A stretch of 35,744 nt of DNA from Clostridiales bacterium (GTDB taxonomy: Bacteria > Bacillota > Clostridia > Saccharofermentanales > Saccharofermentanaceae). The notes beneath the pieces were generated by a model, which worked only from the letters and a program-made list of their open reading frames with translations, was not told where the DNA came from and ran no database searches. Shown here piece after piece: positions 1-6,513 of the stretch. Where the stretch lies: positions 1-35,744 of the forward strand of contig JAFWFV010000057.1 in assembly GCA_017515465.1 (NCBI GenBank), in the 5' to 3' direction. The translations under genes were made by a program, and so were the position numbers. Numbering within the stretch: position 1 is the stretch's first letter; each line of letters opens with the position of its first letter.

Positions 1-2
1 AA

Positions 3-110
3 AAAGCAATGGAAGAGTACATTGATTACTACAACAATGAGAGAATCCAGGTTAAATTGAAAGGACTGACCCCTTGCCAGGCAAGAAATCAGTCCTTATA
101 CTCAATTTAA
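3..110 (+). CDS. IS3-family transposase, C-terminal end (partial)
   Basis: The window opens inside a frame that reads EEYIDYYNNERIQ, then LKGLTPCQAR, and stops at 108-110. The YIDYYNNxRIQ...L(K)GLTPxQ(Y/A)R pattern is the standard C-terminus of the DDE transposase (OrfB or fused OrfAB) of IS3-family elements, IS150-like group. It lies downstream of the catalytic core, which would be outside the window. Only the last 35 residues are visible, so activity cannot be judged. The element's right inverted repeat follows at about 113-138. This is a different IS3 copy from the one at the other end of the window, since their terminal residues differ (SLYSI versus REATIC). Confidence 0.85.
   Translation, partial: KAMEEYIDYYNNERIQVKLKGLTPCQARNQSLYSI
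52..110. terminator. Long stem-loop over the transposase 3' codons
   Basis: Nested inverted repeats: TTAAATTGA (52-60) pairs with TCAATTTAA (102-110), AAGGACTGA (61-69) with TCAGTCCTT (89-97), and TTGC (74-77) with GCAA (81-84). The only large interruption is a 4-base bulge on the 3' side. The hairpin lies entirely within the coding end of the transposase. It may stop transcripts entering the IS from the neighbouring chromosome (the minus-strand fucO side), but the flanking T tract is short, so terminator function is an inference. Confidence 0.5.
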
Positions 111-112
111 TT

Positions 113-138
113 CCGTCCAACAAAGTGGGTTCACTTCA
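113..138 (+). repeat. Right terminal inverted repeat of the left IS3 element
   Basis: Read outward-in on the minus strand, the segment begins TGAAGTGAACCC and runs to TTGGAC. This matches the usual IS3-family end layout (TGA, a CCC block, then TTGGAC). The element should end at the CA at 137-138. The other end is outside the window, so the target duplication cannot be checked. Confidence 0.6.
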
Positions 139-180
139 GATACTCCGGGGATCCTTGTTTCATATTGGTTTATCAGGCTC

Positions 181-1326
181 TTACATGAGCTTTCTGTACA
201 GTTCGATCATGTCCTCTGCAGAAGCATCTCTGGGGTTGCCGGGACGGCATGCGTCAGCATATGCCTCATCTGCCAGCTGCTTGAGGTCCTCCTCACGGAT
301 CTTCTCATTCTTTGTGGGAATGCCTACATCTATGGAAAGCTGCCTGACGGCATCGATCGCTGCCTTTCTGTATTCAGCCTGTGACATGGAATCAACGCCT
401 TCAACACCCATTGCCCTGGCGATCTCACGGAATCTCTCACCGGTGTATTCCTGGTTGTATTCCATTACTATCGGCAGGAACATGGCACATGCAACGCCGT
501 GAGGAGTATCGTAGTGAGCACCCAGCGTATGTGCCATGGAATGTGCAATGCCCAGACCAACGTTGGAGAATCCCTGGCCTGCGATATACTGCGCCAGAGC
601 CATCTGCTTGCGTCCCTCTGGATCTCCTGCAACTGACTTGCGGAGATTGGCAGCAATGAGCTTGATCGCTTCGAGATGGAACATATCCGTCATCTCCCAT
701 GCAGCCTTTGTCGTATATCCTTCGATAGCATGCGTCAGAGCATCCATACCCGTTGAAGCACAAAGAGGCGCCGGCATGGACAGCATCATGACAGGATCGA
801 CTATTGCCACCTCGGGGATGTCATGCTCGTCAACACAGACGAACTTTCTCTGATTCTGAACGTCAGTAATGACATAGTTGATGGTAACCTCTGCAGCAGT
901 ACCTGATGTGGTGGGAACAGCGATCGTGGGAACTGCGTGATTCTTTGTGGGGGCAACACCTTCCAGGGATCTTACATCTTCGAACTCAGGGTTGGTGATT
1001 ATAATACCGATCGCCTTGGATGTATCCATGGCAGATCCGCCGCCGACTGCGATTATGGAGTCAGCCTCTGCTGCCTTGAACGCAGCTACGCCGGCCTGAA
1101 CATTCTCGATGGTGGGATTGGGCTTTACTTCGTCAAATAATGTATAGGAAATGCCTGCACCTTCGAGGATATCTGTGATCTTCGCCGTTGTTCCGCACTT
1201 TACAAGTCCCGGATCTGATACGACAAATACCTTTTTAAATCCTCTGGCTGCTGCCAGGTTCGGGATCTCGTTTATCGCTCCCTCGCCATGGTATGACACC
1301 TGATTAAGAACGATTCTGTTAGCCAT
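181..1326 (-). CDS. fucO: Lactaldehyde reductase / 1,2-propanediol oxidoreductase (iron-containing alcohol dehydrogenase)
   Basis: A 381-residue group III iron-dependent alcohol dehydrogenase, the same length as E. coli FucO (382) and collinear with it by eye. FucO reduces L-lactaldehyde to (S)-1,2-propanediol with NADH, the fermentative end of fucose and rhamnose breakdown. Visible features: nucleotide-binding GGGSAMDTSKA near residue 95, the PTTSGTAAEVT segment near 138, and the metal ligands Asp195, His199 (DALTH), His262 and His276 (TPHG), which match FucO positions within one residue. The start is set at 1326 (MANRIVL) because GGAGGT lies 7 bases upstream at 1334-1339. A longer in-frame start at 1365 lacks such a site and adds 13 residues absent from FucO. 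No fucose or rhamnose genes are nearby, so the physiological aldehyde is uncertain. Confidence 0.88.
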   Translation of the reverse strand: MANRIVLNQVSYHGEGAINEIPNLAAARGFKKVFVVSDPGLVKCGTTAKITDILEGAGISYTLFDEVKPNPTIENVQAGVAAFKAAEADSIIAVGGGSAMDTSKAIGIIITNPEFEDVRSLEGVAPTKNHAVPTIAVPTTSGTAAEVTINYVITDVQNQRKFVCVDEHDIPEVAIVDPVMMLSMPAPLCASTGMDALTHAIEGYTTKAAWEMTDMFHLEAIKLIAANLRKSVAGDPEGRKQMALAQYIAGQGFSNVGLGIAHSMAHTLGAHYDTPHGVACAMFLPIVMEYNQEYTGERFREIARAMGVEGVDSMSQAEYRKAAIDAVRQLSIDVGIPTKNEKIREEDLKQLADEAYADACRPGNPRDASAEDMIELYRKLM

Positions 1327-1394
1327 AGACTGTACCTCCGTAAATAGAAATAAGTGGAACCCCACTCCTCTATTTTACTTCCTGCAGAGGGGCA

Positions 1395-1408
1395 TTTGTT
1401 TGAACAAA
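1395..1408. promoter_or_regulatory. TTTGTT-TG-AACAAA palindrome upstream of fucO
   Basis: Perfect 6-base arms with a 2-base centre, in the 103-base gap between the fucO start and the end of the gene behind it. This is where an operator for fucO transcription (minus strand) would sit. A TAAAAT -10-like box lies nearer the gene. The regulator is unknown and a short palindrome can occur by chance. Confidence 0.3.
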
Positions 1409-1429
1409 GTGAAAACTATAATGCTGTGT

Positions 1430-1801
1430 TTACTTTATGTGTTCGACCAGGTTAATAACGACCCCCGCGGGTGAGATCAATATGGCAGATTTCGAGGACG
1501 GTGTATCTGCAGTACTGTCACCGTAGAAGTTCTTAAAACCCTGTTCAGTCAGGATCCTGTAGGCTTCATCAAAATCATCCACGTTCATGCGGATGCCCGT
1601 TAATGATTCAACAGGGAGGGATTCGAACTGTGAGATGTCCAAATTAAACCCGCCTGGTTCCTTCAAACGGATGCCGGTAACATTATGCTCTCCGATGTTT
1701 TCCTTGGTATGGGTCCTCTCGAAACCCAATGCCTCGAACACTGCTGCTGTTGATTCAGCATCCTTTGTGATTATCTGCGGATTAAACGTGGTTATCTTCA
1801 T
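1430..1801 (-). CDS. VOC (glyoxalase/bleomycin-resistance fold) protein
   Basis: A 123-residue single vicinal-oxygen-chelate domain. It opens with the typical first strand and helix (KITTFNPQIITKDAESTAAVFEALGF), has a central GFNLDISQFE strand and a second half with VDDFDEAYRILTEQGF, and ends ISPAGVVINLVEH, the usual C-terminal metal-site strand. The final Glu of LVEH is a likely metal ligand. No substrate can be assigned, because such proteins include lyases, dioxygenases and antibiotic-binding proteins. Its start lies within the last codons of the upstream acetyltransferase gene, with GGAGG about 7 bases before the ATG, so the two are translated from one message. Confidence 0.8.
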   Translation of the reverse strand: MKITTFNPQIITKDAESTAAVFEALGFERTHTKENIGEHNVTGIRLKEPGGFNLDISQFESLPVESLTGIRMNVDDFDEAYRILTEQGFKNFYGDSTADTPSSKSAILISPAGVVINLVEHIK

Positions 1802-2318
1802 GTGAATACCTCCATTCTTTTTTTACTTCATATTGTTCATCGTACATCCTGCCGGCAGGTTCCGTCAAGGATAGATCAAGCCTCATAAACACATCAGCAT
1901 ACGGATTATCGTTATATCTTTCCGTATCAACAAATCCCATTCGCTCATAAAGGCGCCTGGCATCCTCATACTGTGACATGGAATCAAGTAATATCTTTTT
2001 ATACCCGTGCTCACGGGCAAAGGATACCGCTGATGATATCAGCCTGCGGCCATAGCCCCGGCCTCTCAGCTCCCTATCGAGGTACAGGGCCTTGAGTTCT
2101 GCTGTCTCATGATCAAGTTCCTTCAGTGCCACCGTGCCGCAGACACAGGGGCCATCAATAAGGCAGTCGAACATCACGAAATTGCCGGGAATGTCATTAT
2201 AATTACTGTGCCTCCCGGACGGTTCGAACCTCTTTCCCAGTTCTTCAAAACATCTGCCGGTAAAATCGAACAGACTGCCCTTTAATCCATCCGAATAATT
2301 AACGATATCAATGCTCAT
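1782..2318 (-). CDS. GNAT-family N-acetyltransferase
   Basis: A GNAT protein of about 178 residues. The acetyl-CoA binding motif A is visible as ALYLDRELRGRGYGRRLI (R/Q-x-x-G-x-G form), followed by GYKKILLDSMSQYEDARRLYERMGF, the usual motif B helix that positions CoA. The closest general type is the small GNATs that acetylate amines, but the substrate is unknown. The start at 2318 (MSIDIVN) is preferred because its ATG overlaps the stop of the upstream gene as ATGA, a sign of coupled translation. A GTG two codons further up is possible. The gene overlaps the VOC gene by 20 bases at its 3' end. Confidence 0.8.
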   Translation of the reverse strand: MSIDIVNYSDGLKGSLFDFTGRCFEELGKRFEPSGRHSNYNDIPGNFVMFDCLIDGPCVCGTVALKELDHETAELKALYLDRELRGRGYGRRLISSAVSFAREHGYKKILLDSMSQYEDARRLYERMGFVDTERYNDNPYADVFMRLDLSLTEPAGRMYDEQYEVKKEWRYSHEDNHV

Positions 2319-2749
2319 AACCACTGAATGAATGCCTTCTTGTCGCTGCTGTTATAGCCGGCCTTCTCGTAAAAATGAAGAGTATGCGGATCCTTTGATC
2401 CGGTGAGCAGCATCATCTTGTAGCAGTTCTGTCCGGAAGCGATCGACCTGGCATAGTCAAGACACTGTCCTGCAAGTCCTCTGCCGCGGTAATCCCTGTG
2501 GGTCACCACATTCTCGATAAAGGCATAGGGACGGACACCCCGGGTAAGGTTGGGGATTATCACGCATACACATGAAGATACTATCCTGCCGTCTTCCTCC
2601 GCAACGATGATATGGTGATTCGGATCGTTCTTTATCTGTTCCCAGGAAGACATCAGATTCCGGTCCACCTGCGGAATACTGCTCTCATGAAGATGGGTGT
2701 AAAGCTCCAGGAGCTGGCACAACTCATCTTCCCTGATCTCTCTTATCAC
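2315..2749 (-). CDS. GNAT-family N-acetyltransferase
   Basis: A 144-residue GNAT protein with central AEEDGRIVSSCVCVIIPNLTRG, then VVTHRDYRGRGLAGQCLDYA, which is motif A with the R-G-R-G-L-A pyrophosphate loop. It ends TLHFYEKAGY, the usual C-terminal motif. It is the upstream member of two consecutive GNAT genes that overlap by an ATGA junction. The two proteins are not close copies of each other, so this is not a recent duplication. The substrate is unknown. The gene begins 28 bases after the DHH phosphoesterase gene and probably shares its transcript. Confidence 0.8.
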   Translation of the reverse strand: MIREIREDELCQLLELYTHLHESSIPQVDRNLMSSWEQIKNDPNHHIIVAEEDGRIVSSCVCVIIPNLTRGVRPYAFIENVVTHRDYRGRGLAGQCLDYARSIASGQNCYKMMLLTGSKDPHTLHFYEKAGYNSSDKKAFIQWL

Positions 2750-2777
2750 GTTCTCTTCTCCATTTCAACTCATCCCT

Positions 2778-3782
2778 CTAGCAATTAAGACCAAGAGCCT
2801 TGATAAACCTCTCAGTTATGATGTTATTTCTGAACTTTCCGAGTTTGGATACATCATGTGCAGGGATCTTGCCGCCTGCCATATAGGCGTGTCCGCCGCC
2901 GTCTCCAATGCCTTCCAGAGCCTGTGCTGCGAGCGCGCCTGCATCCACATCACGTCTTTCGGATCTTACGGAAAACTTTAGTCCGTCAGGACGTTCGCAA
3001 TAGACCACAGATACCTCGACCTCGATAAGCGAGAGTATGAAATCCGCAACGATCGCCACCATGGCATCGGGACATGAGAAGGGAATGTACGTTATCCCCA
3101 GATAGTCAAAGACCTGGATGTTGTTTATGGCGGCACCGTATGCCTTGAGATCGTCGAACTCTATGCTGTTCACCTCGAGGCATTTGAGCTTGTCTATGTC
3201 CATCAGACGGTTCAGATATGCAAATATGGAGATGTCATCCTCGGTTATGCCGCGGCGGAACTGCAGCGTATCCATCTTGACTCCATACAGGAGCGCAGTG
3301 GCTACGTCACTCGAAGGCGTCAGATCCAGATCCCTGTAGTACTGGGCGATCATGGTGCAGCATGAGCCGAGCATCCTCACATCCTTGTACATATATGTTA
3401 CGTGTGCATTTTCCTCAGTGGTGGGGTGGTGATCTATGGCAGCTATCTCCTGCCCGGGCAGATCAGTGATGTTGCCGGCATGCTTCTGGGAATCGACACA
3501 GATGATATAATCACCCTTCCCCATAACACCTGAGAGATCCTCATCGGAGAACATCTCTATCCCAAACATGTCCAGGATCTTGGCGGCGCTCATCTTGTCG
3601 ATCTCACCATCGTAACAGATGGTGGATGAGATCCCGAAGTTTAGCAGCAGCTGCTGCAGCCCGTATGCCGATCCGATGGCATCCGGATCAGGAATGTTAT
3701 GTGTCTGAATGTAGATCTTGCGGCCCTTGCAGATCTCTATGAGATCCCTGACGTCAGGCCTGTTCAACGACTTATTTTCCAT
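2778..3782 (-). CDS. DHH/DHHA1 phosphoesterase, NrnA/RecJ-like
   Basis: About 334 residues. The DHH domain shows NIPDPDAIGSA (motif I, D-x-D), IICVDSQ (motif II) and AAIDHHPT (motif III, the DHH signature). The DHHA1 part ends with the substrate-binding GGGHAYMAGG. Family members are Mn2+-dependent enzymes that degrade nanoRNA, pAp or cyclic dinucleotide products. The length fits NrnA-type enzymes, but the exact substrate cannot be read from sequence. The start at 3782 (MENKSLN) is chosen because AGGGG sits 9 bases upstream; the in-frame ATG at 3791 directly abuts that AGGGG and has no proper spacing. It lies between the alpha/beta hydrolase and the GNAT genes on the same strand. Confidence 0.8.
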   Translation of the reverse strand: MENKSLNRPDVRDLIEICKGRKIYIQTHNIPDPDAIGSAYGLQQLLLNFGISSTICYDGEIDKMSAAKILDMFGIEMFSDEDLSGVMGKGDYIICVDSQKHAGNITDLPGQEIAAIDHHPTTEENAHVTYMYKDVRMLGSCCTMIAQYYRDLDLTPSSDVATALLYGVKMDTLQFRRGITEDDISIFAYLNRLMDIDKLKCLEVNSIEFDDLKAYGAAINNIQVFDYLGITYIPFSCPDAMVAIVADFILSLIEVEVSVVYCERPDGLKFSVRSERRDVDAGALAAQALEGIGDGGGHAYMAGGKIPAHDVSKLGKFRNNIITERFIKALGLNC

Positions 3783-3846
3783 ATAGCCCATCCCCTAATC
3801 ATCAAAGGTCTGAAAATGTGCCCCCGTTCATTTTACCACATGATCA

Positions 3847-4611
3847 TCAGACAATCTCCATAAACTCATCTATTGCCCTGAGAACGGGAGCAGCGTACTT
3901 CCTGCCTCCGAACAGCCACTGTTCGTGCTGCATGTCGAATTCCCTGATGTCAGGATCCCTGAAATACTTCATATAGCGCTTTTTGTACTTCTCCCCCATC
4001 TTATTGGCATATATGAAGTGTGCCGTTGTACCCTCCACATGGATGCCCTCATCCAGATATGTGATCAGATCGGTATAGTACTCGTTCTTTACTGATTCCG
4101 TGCTGAACTTCGCGAAGGACTCCACAAACTTATATGATGTCTCCTCATCCATCTCAAACAGCTCCTGCAGTTTCTTCCGCGAACGCTGTTTCCTCTTCTC
4201 GCTCTTTGTAAAACCCGTCAAGAGAGGGGTCACCAGCATGGACTGCAGTCTTGCGGCAAGCTTTCCGCTCTGATCCAGATCACTGCTGCCGAATATGCCG
4301 TGATCTATATGCACATTTTCTCTCTGGATGAGCTGCCCTACAAAGCTGCCTCCCAGAGACGAGCCCAAAGCCCCGTCCAGTCTTCCGTTAAAGATCTCTT
4401 TTATGTATCTTTCGATCTTCTCCGTTTCGGTGATCATGTCCGGAAAGACCGAATCCGTTCCGTCAAACCCGTCGTAATTGACGCAGATCAGGTGATAGCG
4501 CTCTTCCAGGTCGTTTATAACACTGTTAAAATTCACCTGCCAGTCACAGCATGTGCCGGGAAGGAGCATCAATGTCTTGCCGTTCATGTTTCCACGCTCT
4601 TCGAATGTCAT
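3847..4611 (-). CDS. Alpha/beta hydrolase
   Basis: About 254 residues of alpha/beta-hydrolase fold. LMLLPGTCCDWQVNF gives the oxyanion-hole strand, and GALGSSLGGSF carries the nucleophile elbow (G-x-S-x-G, Ser85). The C-terminal DMQHEQWLFGG is a plausible site for the catalytic His. No signal peptide, so cytoplasmic. The substrate is unknown. The start is set at the second ATG (4611, MTFEERG) because AAGGGG lies 8 bases before it, whereas the first ATG at 4617 is only 2 bases from it. Directly upstream is an 8-base perfect palindrome just downstream of a TATTAT box, so the gene is probably repressor-controlled. Confidence 0.72.
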   Translation of the reverse strand: MTFEERGNMNGKTLMLLPGTCCDWQVNFNSVINDLEERYHLICVNYDGFDGTDSVFPDMITETEKIERYIKEIFNGRLDGALGSSLGGSFVGQLIQRENVHIDHGIFGSSDLDQSGKLAARLQSMLVTPLLTGFTKSEKRKQRSRKKLQELFEMDEETSYKFVESFAKFSTESVKNEYYTDLITYLDEGIHVEGTTAHFIYANKMGEKYKKRYMKYFRDPDIREFDMQHEQWLFGGRKYAAPVLRAIDEFMEIV

Positions 4612-4629
4612 GTTCATTACCCCTTATAT

Positions 4630-4649
4630 TAGTTAGCCTCTGCTAACTA
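4630..4649. promoter_or_regulatory. TAGTTAGC-CTCT-GCTAACTA operator-like palindrome
   Basis: Perfect 8-base inverted repeat with a 4-base centre. It lies between the hydrolase start (minus strand) and a TATTAT -10-like box at about 4655-4660, the usual place for a repressor site that blocks initiation. MarR- and TetR-type regulators bind sites of this shape, but no such regulator gene is adjacent. It is about 50 bases from the extended -10 of the opposite gene and could affect both. No T tract follows on either strand, which argues against a terminator. Confidence 0.5.
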
Positions 4650-4697
4650 GATGATAATACTTTCTGCGGAGGAAATCAAATCAGGCCCATCCGCAAA

Positions 4698-4706
4698 TGG
4701 TATAAT
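4698..4706 (+). promoter_or_regulatory. Extended -10 promoter (TGGTATAAT) for the YczE-like gene
   Basis: TGG-TATAAT is a consensus extended -10, 31 bases before the GTG start. No good -35 is seen, as expected for extended -10 promoters. Confidence 0.55.
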
Positions 4707-4736
4707 CAGATAATAAGCAGAAAGAGGACCCCGTAA

Positions 4737-5396
4737 GTGATCTCCATCAAGGATCTGCCACACTGGAGCGACATACTGTTCGCAGTCATAGGAACCATCC
4801 TGTGTGGTTTCGGGTGCGGGCTGGCCAACTATGCGGCCCTGGGGATGGATGCCATAGGATCCTTTTACGACGGCCTGAGGAATATACTGGGCTTTGAGAG
4901 CTCACAGATAGGCACAGTATCCTACATCGTCAGTTTTATCCTCTTTGTATTTCTGTTCATCGCCGGAAGGAAATACATACATATAGGCAGCATAATATAT
5001 GTTCTCTTCTATGGCATATTTGCAAATCTGGGAACAATGCTGATGGAAAACATGATCACATCTGATATCATATGGCTGCGTGCCATGATAGGAGTTCTGG
5101 GACTCCTTACGCTCTTCTTCGGACTGGGCATATTCATAACTATCGACATCGGCGTTGATGCATTCACCGGTGTTGTGCTGTGGATATGTGACGTCACTCA
5201 TAAGAAGATGGAGACGGTCAAGATCTTATTCGATCTGACCCTCGCCGTATCCGGAATACTTATGGGTGCGCACATTGGGATCCTTACTGTGATCTCGATC
5301 GCAGCAGGAGGTCCCGTGATCTCCTTCTTTACAAAGAGATTCCAGAAATTCTATTTCAGGCACAAGCTGGGATCGATGAGATCAGACAGTAAATAA
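4737..5396 (+). CDS. YczE/YitT-type integral membrane protein
   Basis: A 219-residue membrane protein with about five hydrophobic segments (near residues 14-32, 60-78, 80-104, 112-135 and 160-190). Family-type features are the early GFGCGLANYAALGMDAIGSF loop with G-x-D, and the second-half repeat ITIDIGVDAFTGVVLW, which mirrors it as in YczE/YyaS/YitT proteins. The function of the family is not established. Translation starts at GTG 4737, with AGAGGA about 8 bases before it. The HAD phosphatase gene begins 29 bases after its stop, so the pair is likely an operon driven by the TATAAT box at 4701. Confidence 0.75.
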   Translation: MISIKDLPHWSDILFAVIGTILCGFGCGLANYAALGMDAIGSFYDGLRNILGFESSQIGTVSYIVSFILFVFLFIAGRKYIHIGSIIYVLFYGIFANLGTMLMENMITSDIIWLRAMIGVLGLLTLFFGLGIFITIDIGVDAFTGVVLWICDVTHKKMETVKILFDLTLAVSGILMGAHIGILTVISIAAGGPVISFFTKRFQKFYFRHKLGSMRSDSK

Positions 5397-5425
5397 ATCG
5401 TTTGATGACAATCGGAGGTATAGAT

Positions 5426-6490
5426 ATGAAAGACAAGAGAAATGCGGTGATCACGGTTTCATTCCTGGTGGTGATCATCATACTGGGAGCCGTTGCCGAT
5501 TGCATGCATCCTGCAGGCGATGCCGGCAATAAGGTCATCAAGTACTGGGCCGAAGACTCAGATGCCATCCATGAGATCATGGATTACGTGGATCTGGTAA
5601 CTGATCCTGCTGATGGAGTTAACTTCATTCCGGAGCAGGACCGTATAGCCGTATTCGACATGGACGGAACCCTTACCTGTGAGACATTCTACACATACTA
5701 CGATACAATGATGTTTATCGAGTATTGCCTCACCGATCATCCTGAGAAAGTATCGGATGACCTCAAGGAAGTTGCTGCCGCCATCGAACCCGGATACAAG
5801 GCTGATGAAGCGCTTGCCAGGAACTTTGCCAGGGCATATGCCGGAATGACGATGAATGAGTTCTACGATTATGCCGTGGAATTCGGGCAAAAATACACGT
5901 CGAGCTTTGACAACATGAGATACATTGACGGATTCTATCTTCCCATGGTGGAACTCGTCAGATACCTGTACGAAAACGGCTTCACGATTTACGTCATAAG
6001 CGGAACCGAGAGAACCACCACCCGCGCGATCATCGCCAATTCCCCCATCAGCAGATACGTTACTCCCGATCACGTTATCGGCACTGACTTTGAGGTCAAG
6101 GTCAGGGGCTATGAGGATGTAAGTTCAAATATGGATTTCAAATATGAGAACGGGGATGATCTCATATTGACGGGAGGATTCATACAGAAGAATCTCAATG
6201 CGAATAAATCCATCTATGTCGAGCGTGAGATCGGTATCCGTCCCGTACTGGCGTTCGGCAACAGCGGAAGCGACACGAGCATGATGAACTACGCCATTGA
6301 CAGCAGGAACCCGTATCCCGCCAGGGCATACATGATAATCGCCGATGACGATGTCCGTGAGTGGGGCACGCAGGACTGGAACGAGAAGTCGGCTGAGTAC
6401 TCAGCGATGGGCTATACCCCCATCTCAATGAGAAACGATTTCGCGCAGATCTACCCTGAAAACATAACCAGGGCAGCAGTACAGGATTGA
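5426..6490 (+). CDS. Membrane-anchored HAD-superfamily phosphatase
   Basis: 354 residues. The N-terminal hydrophobic stretch (about residues 8-25) predicts a membrane anchor or uncleaved signal. VADC is a poor lipobox, so lipidation is doubtful. The HAD motifs follow in order: motif I FDMDGTLT (Asp78, Asp80), motif II VISGT (Ser192), Lys candidates near 255-261, and motif IV FGNSGSD (Asp283). The cap insert after motif I resembles phosphoserine-phosphatase-like HADs, so an extracytoplasmic phosphomonoesterase is likely, with unknown substrate. The start is set at 5426 because GGAGG lies 7 bases upstream; an in-frame TTG at 5402 would add eight residues without a better site. It converges on the permease gene with a 23-base gap. 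Confidence 0.78.
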   Translation: MKDKRNAVITVSFLVVIIILGAVADCMHPAGDAGNKVIKYWAEDSDAIHEIMDYVDLVTDPADGVNFIPEQDRIAVFDMDGTLTCETFYTYYDTMMFIEYCLTDHPEKVSDDLKEVAAAIEPGYKADEALARNFARAYAGMTMNEFYDYAVEFGQKYTSSFDNMRYIDGFYLPMVELVRYLYENGFTIYVISGTERTTTRAIIANSPISRYVTPDHVIGTDFEVKVRGYEDVSSNMDFKYENGDDLILTGGFIQKNLNANKSIYVEREIGIRPVLAFGNSGSDTSMMNYAIDSRNPYPARAYMIIADDDVREWGTQDWNEKSAEYSAMGYTPISMRNDFAQIYPENITRAAVQD

Positions 6491-6513
6491 TCATATCCAT
6501 CATCCGGAATGAT

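Noticed and set aside
181..1365. Longer start for the alcohol dehydrogenase
   Set aside because: It adds 13 residues not found in FucO and passes over the GGAGGT that serves the ATG at 1326.
4630..4649. Palindrome as an intrinsic terminator
   Set aside because: No T tract on either strand and it lies in front of, not behind, both flanking genes.
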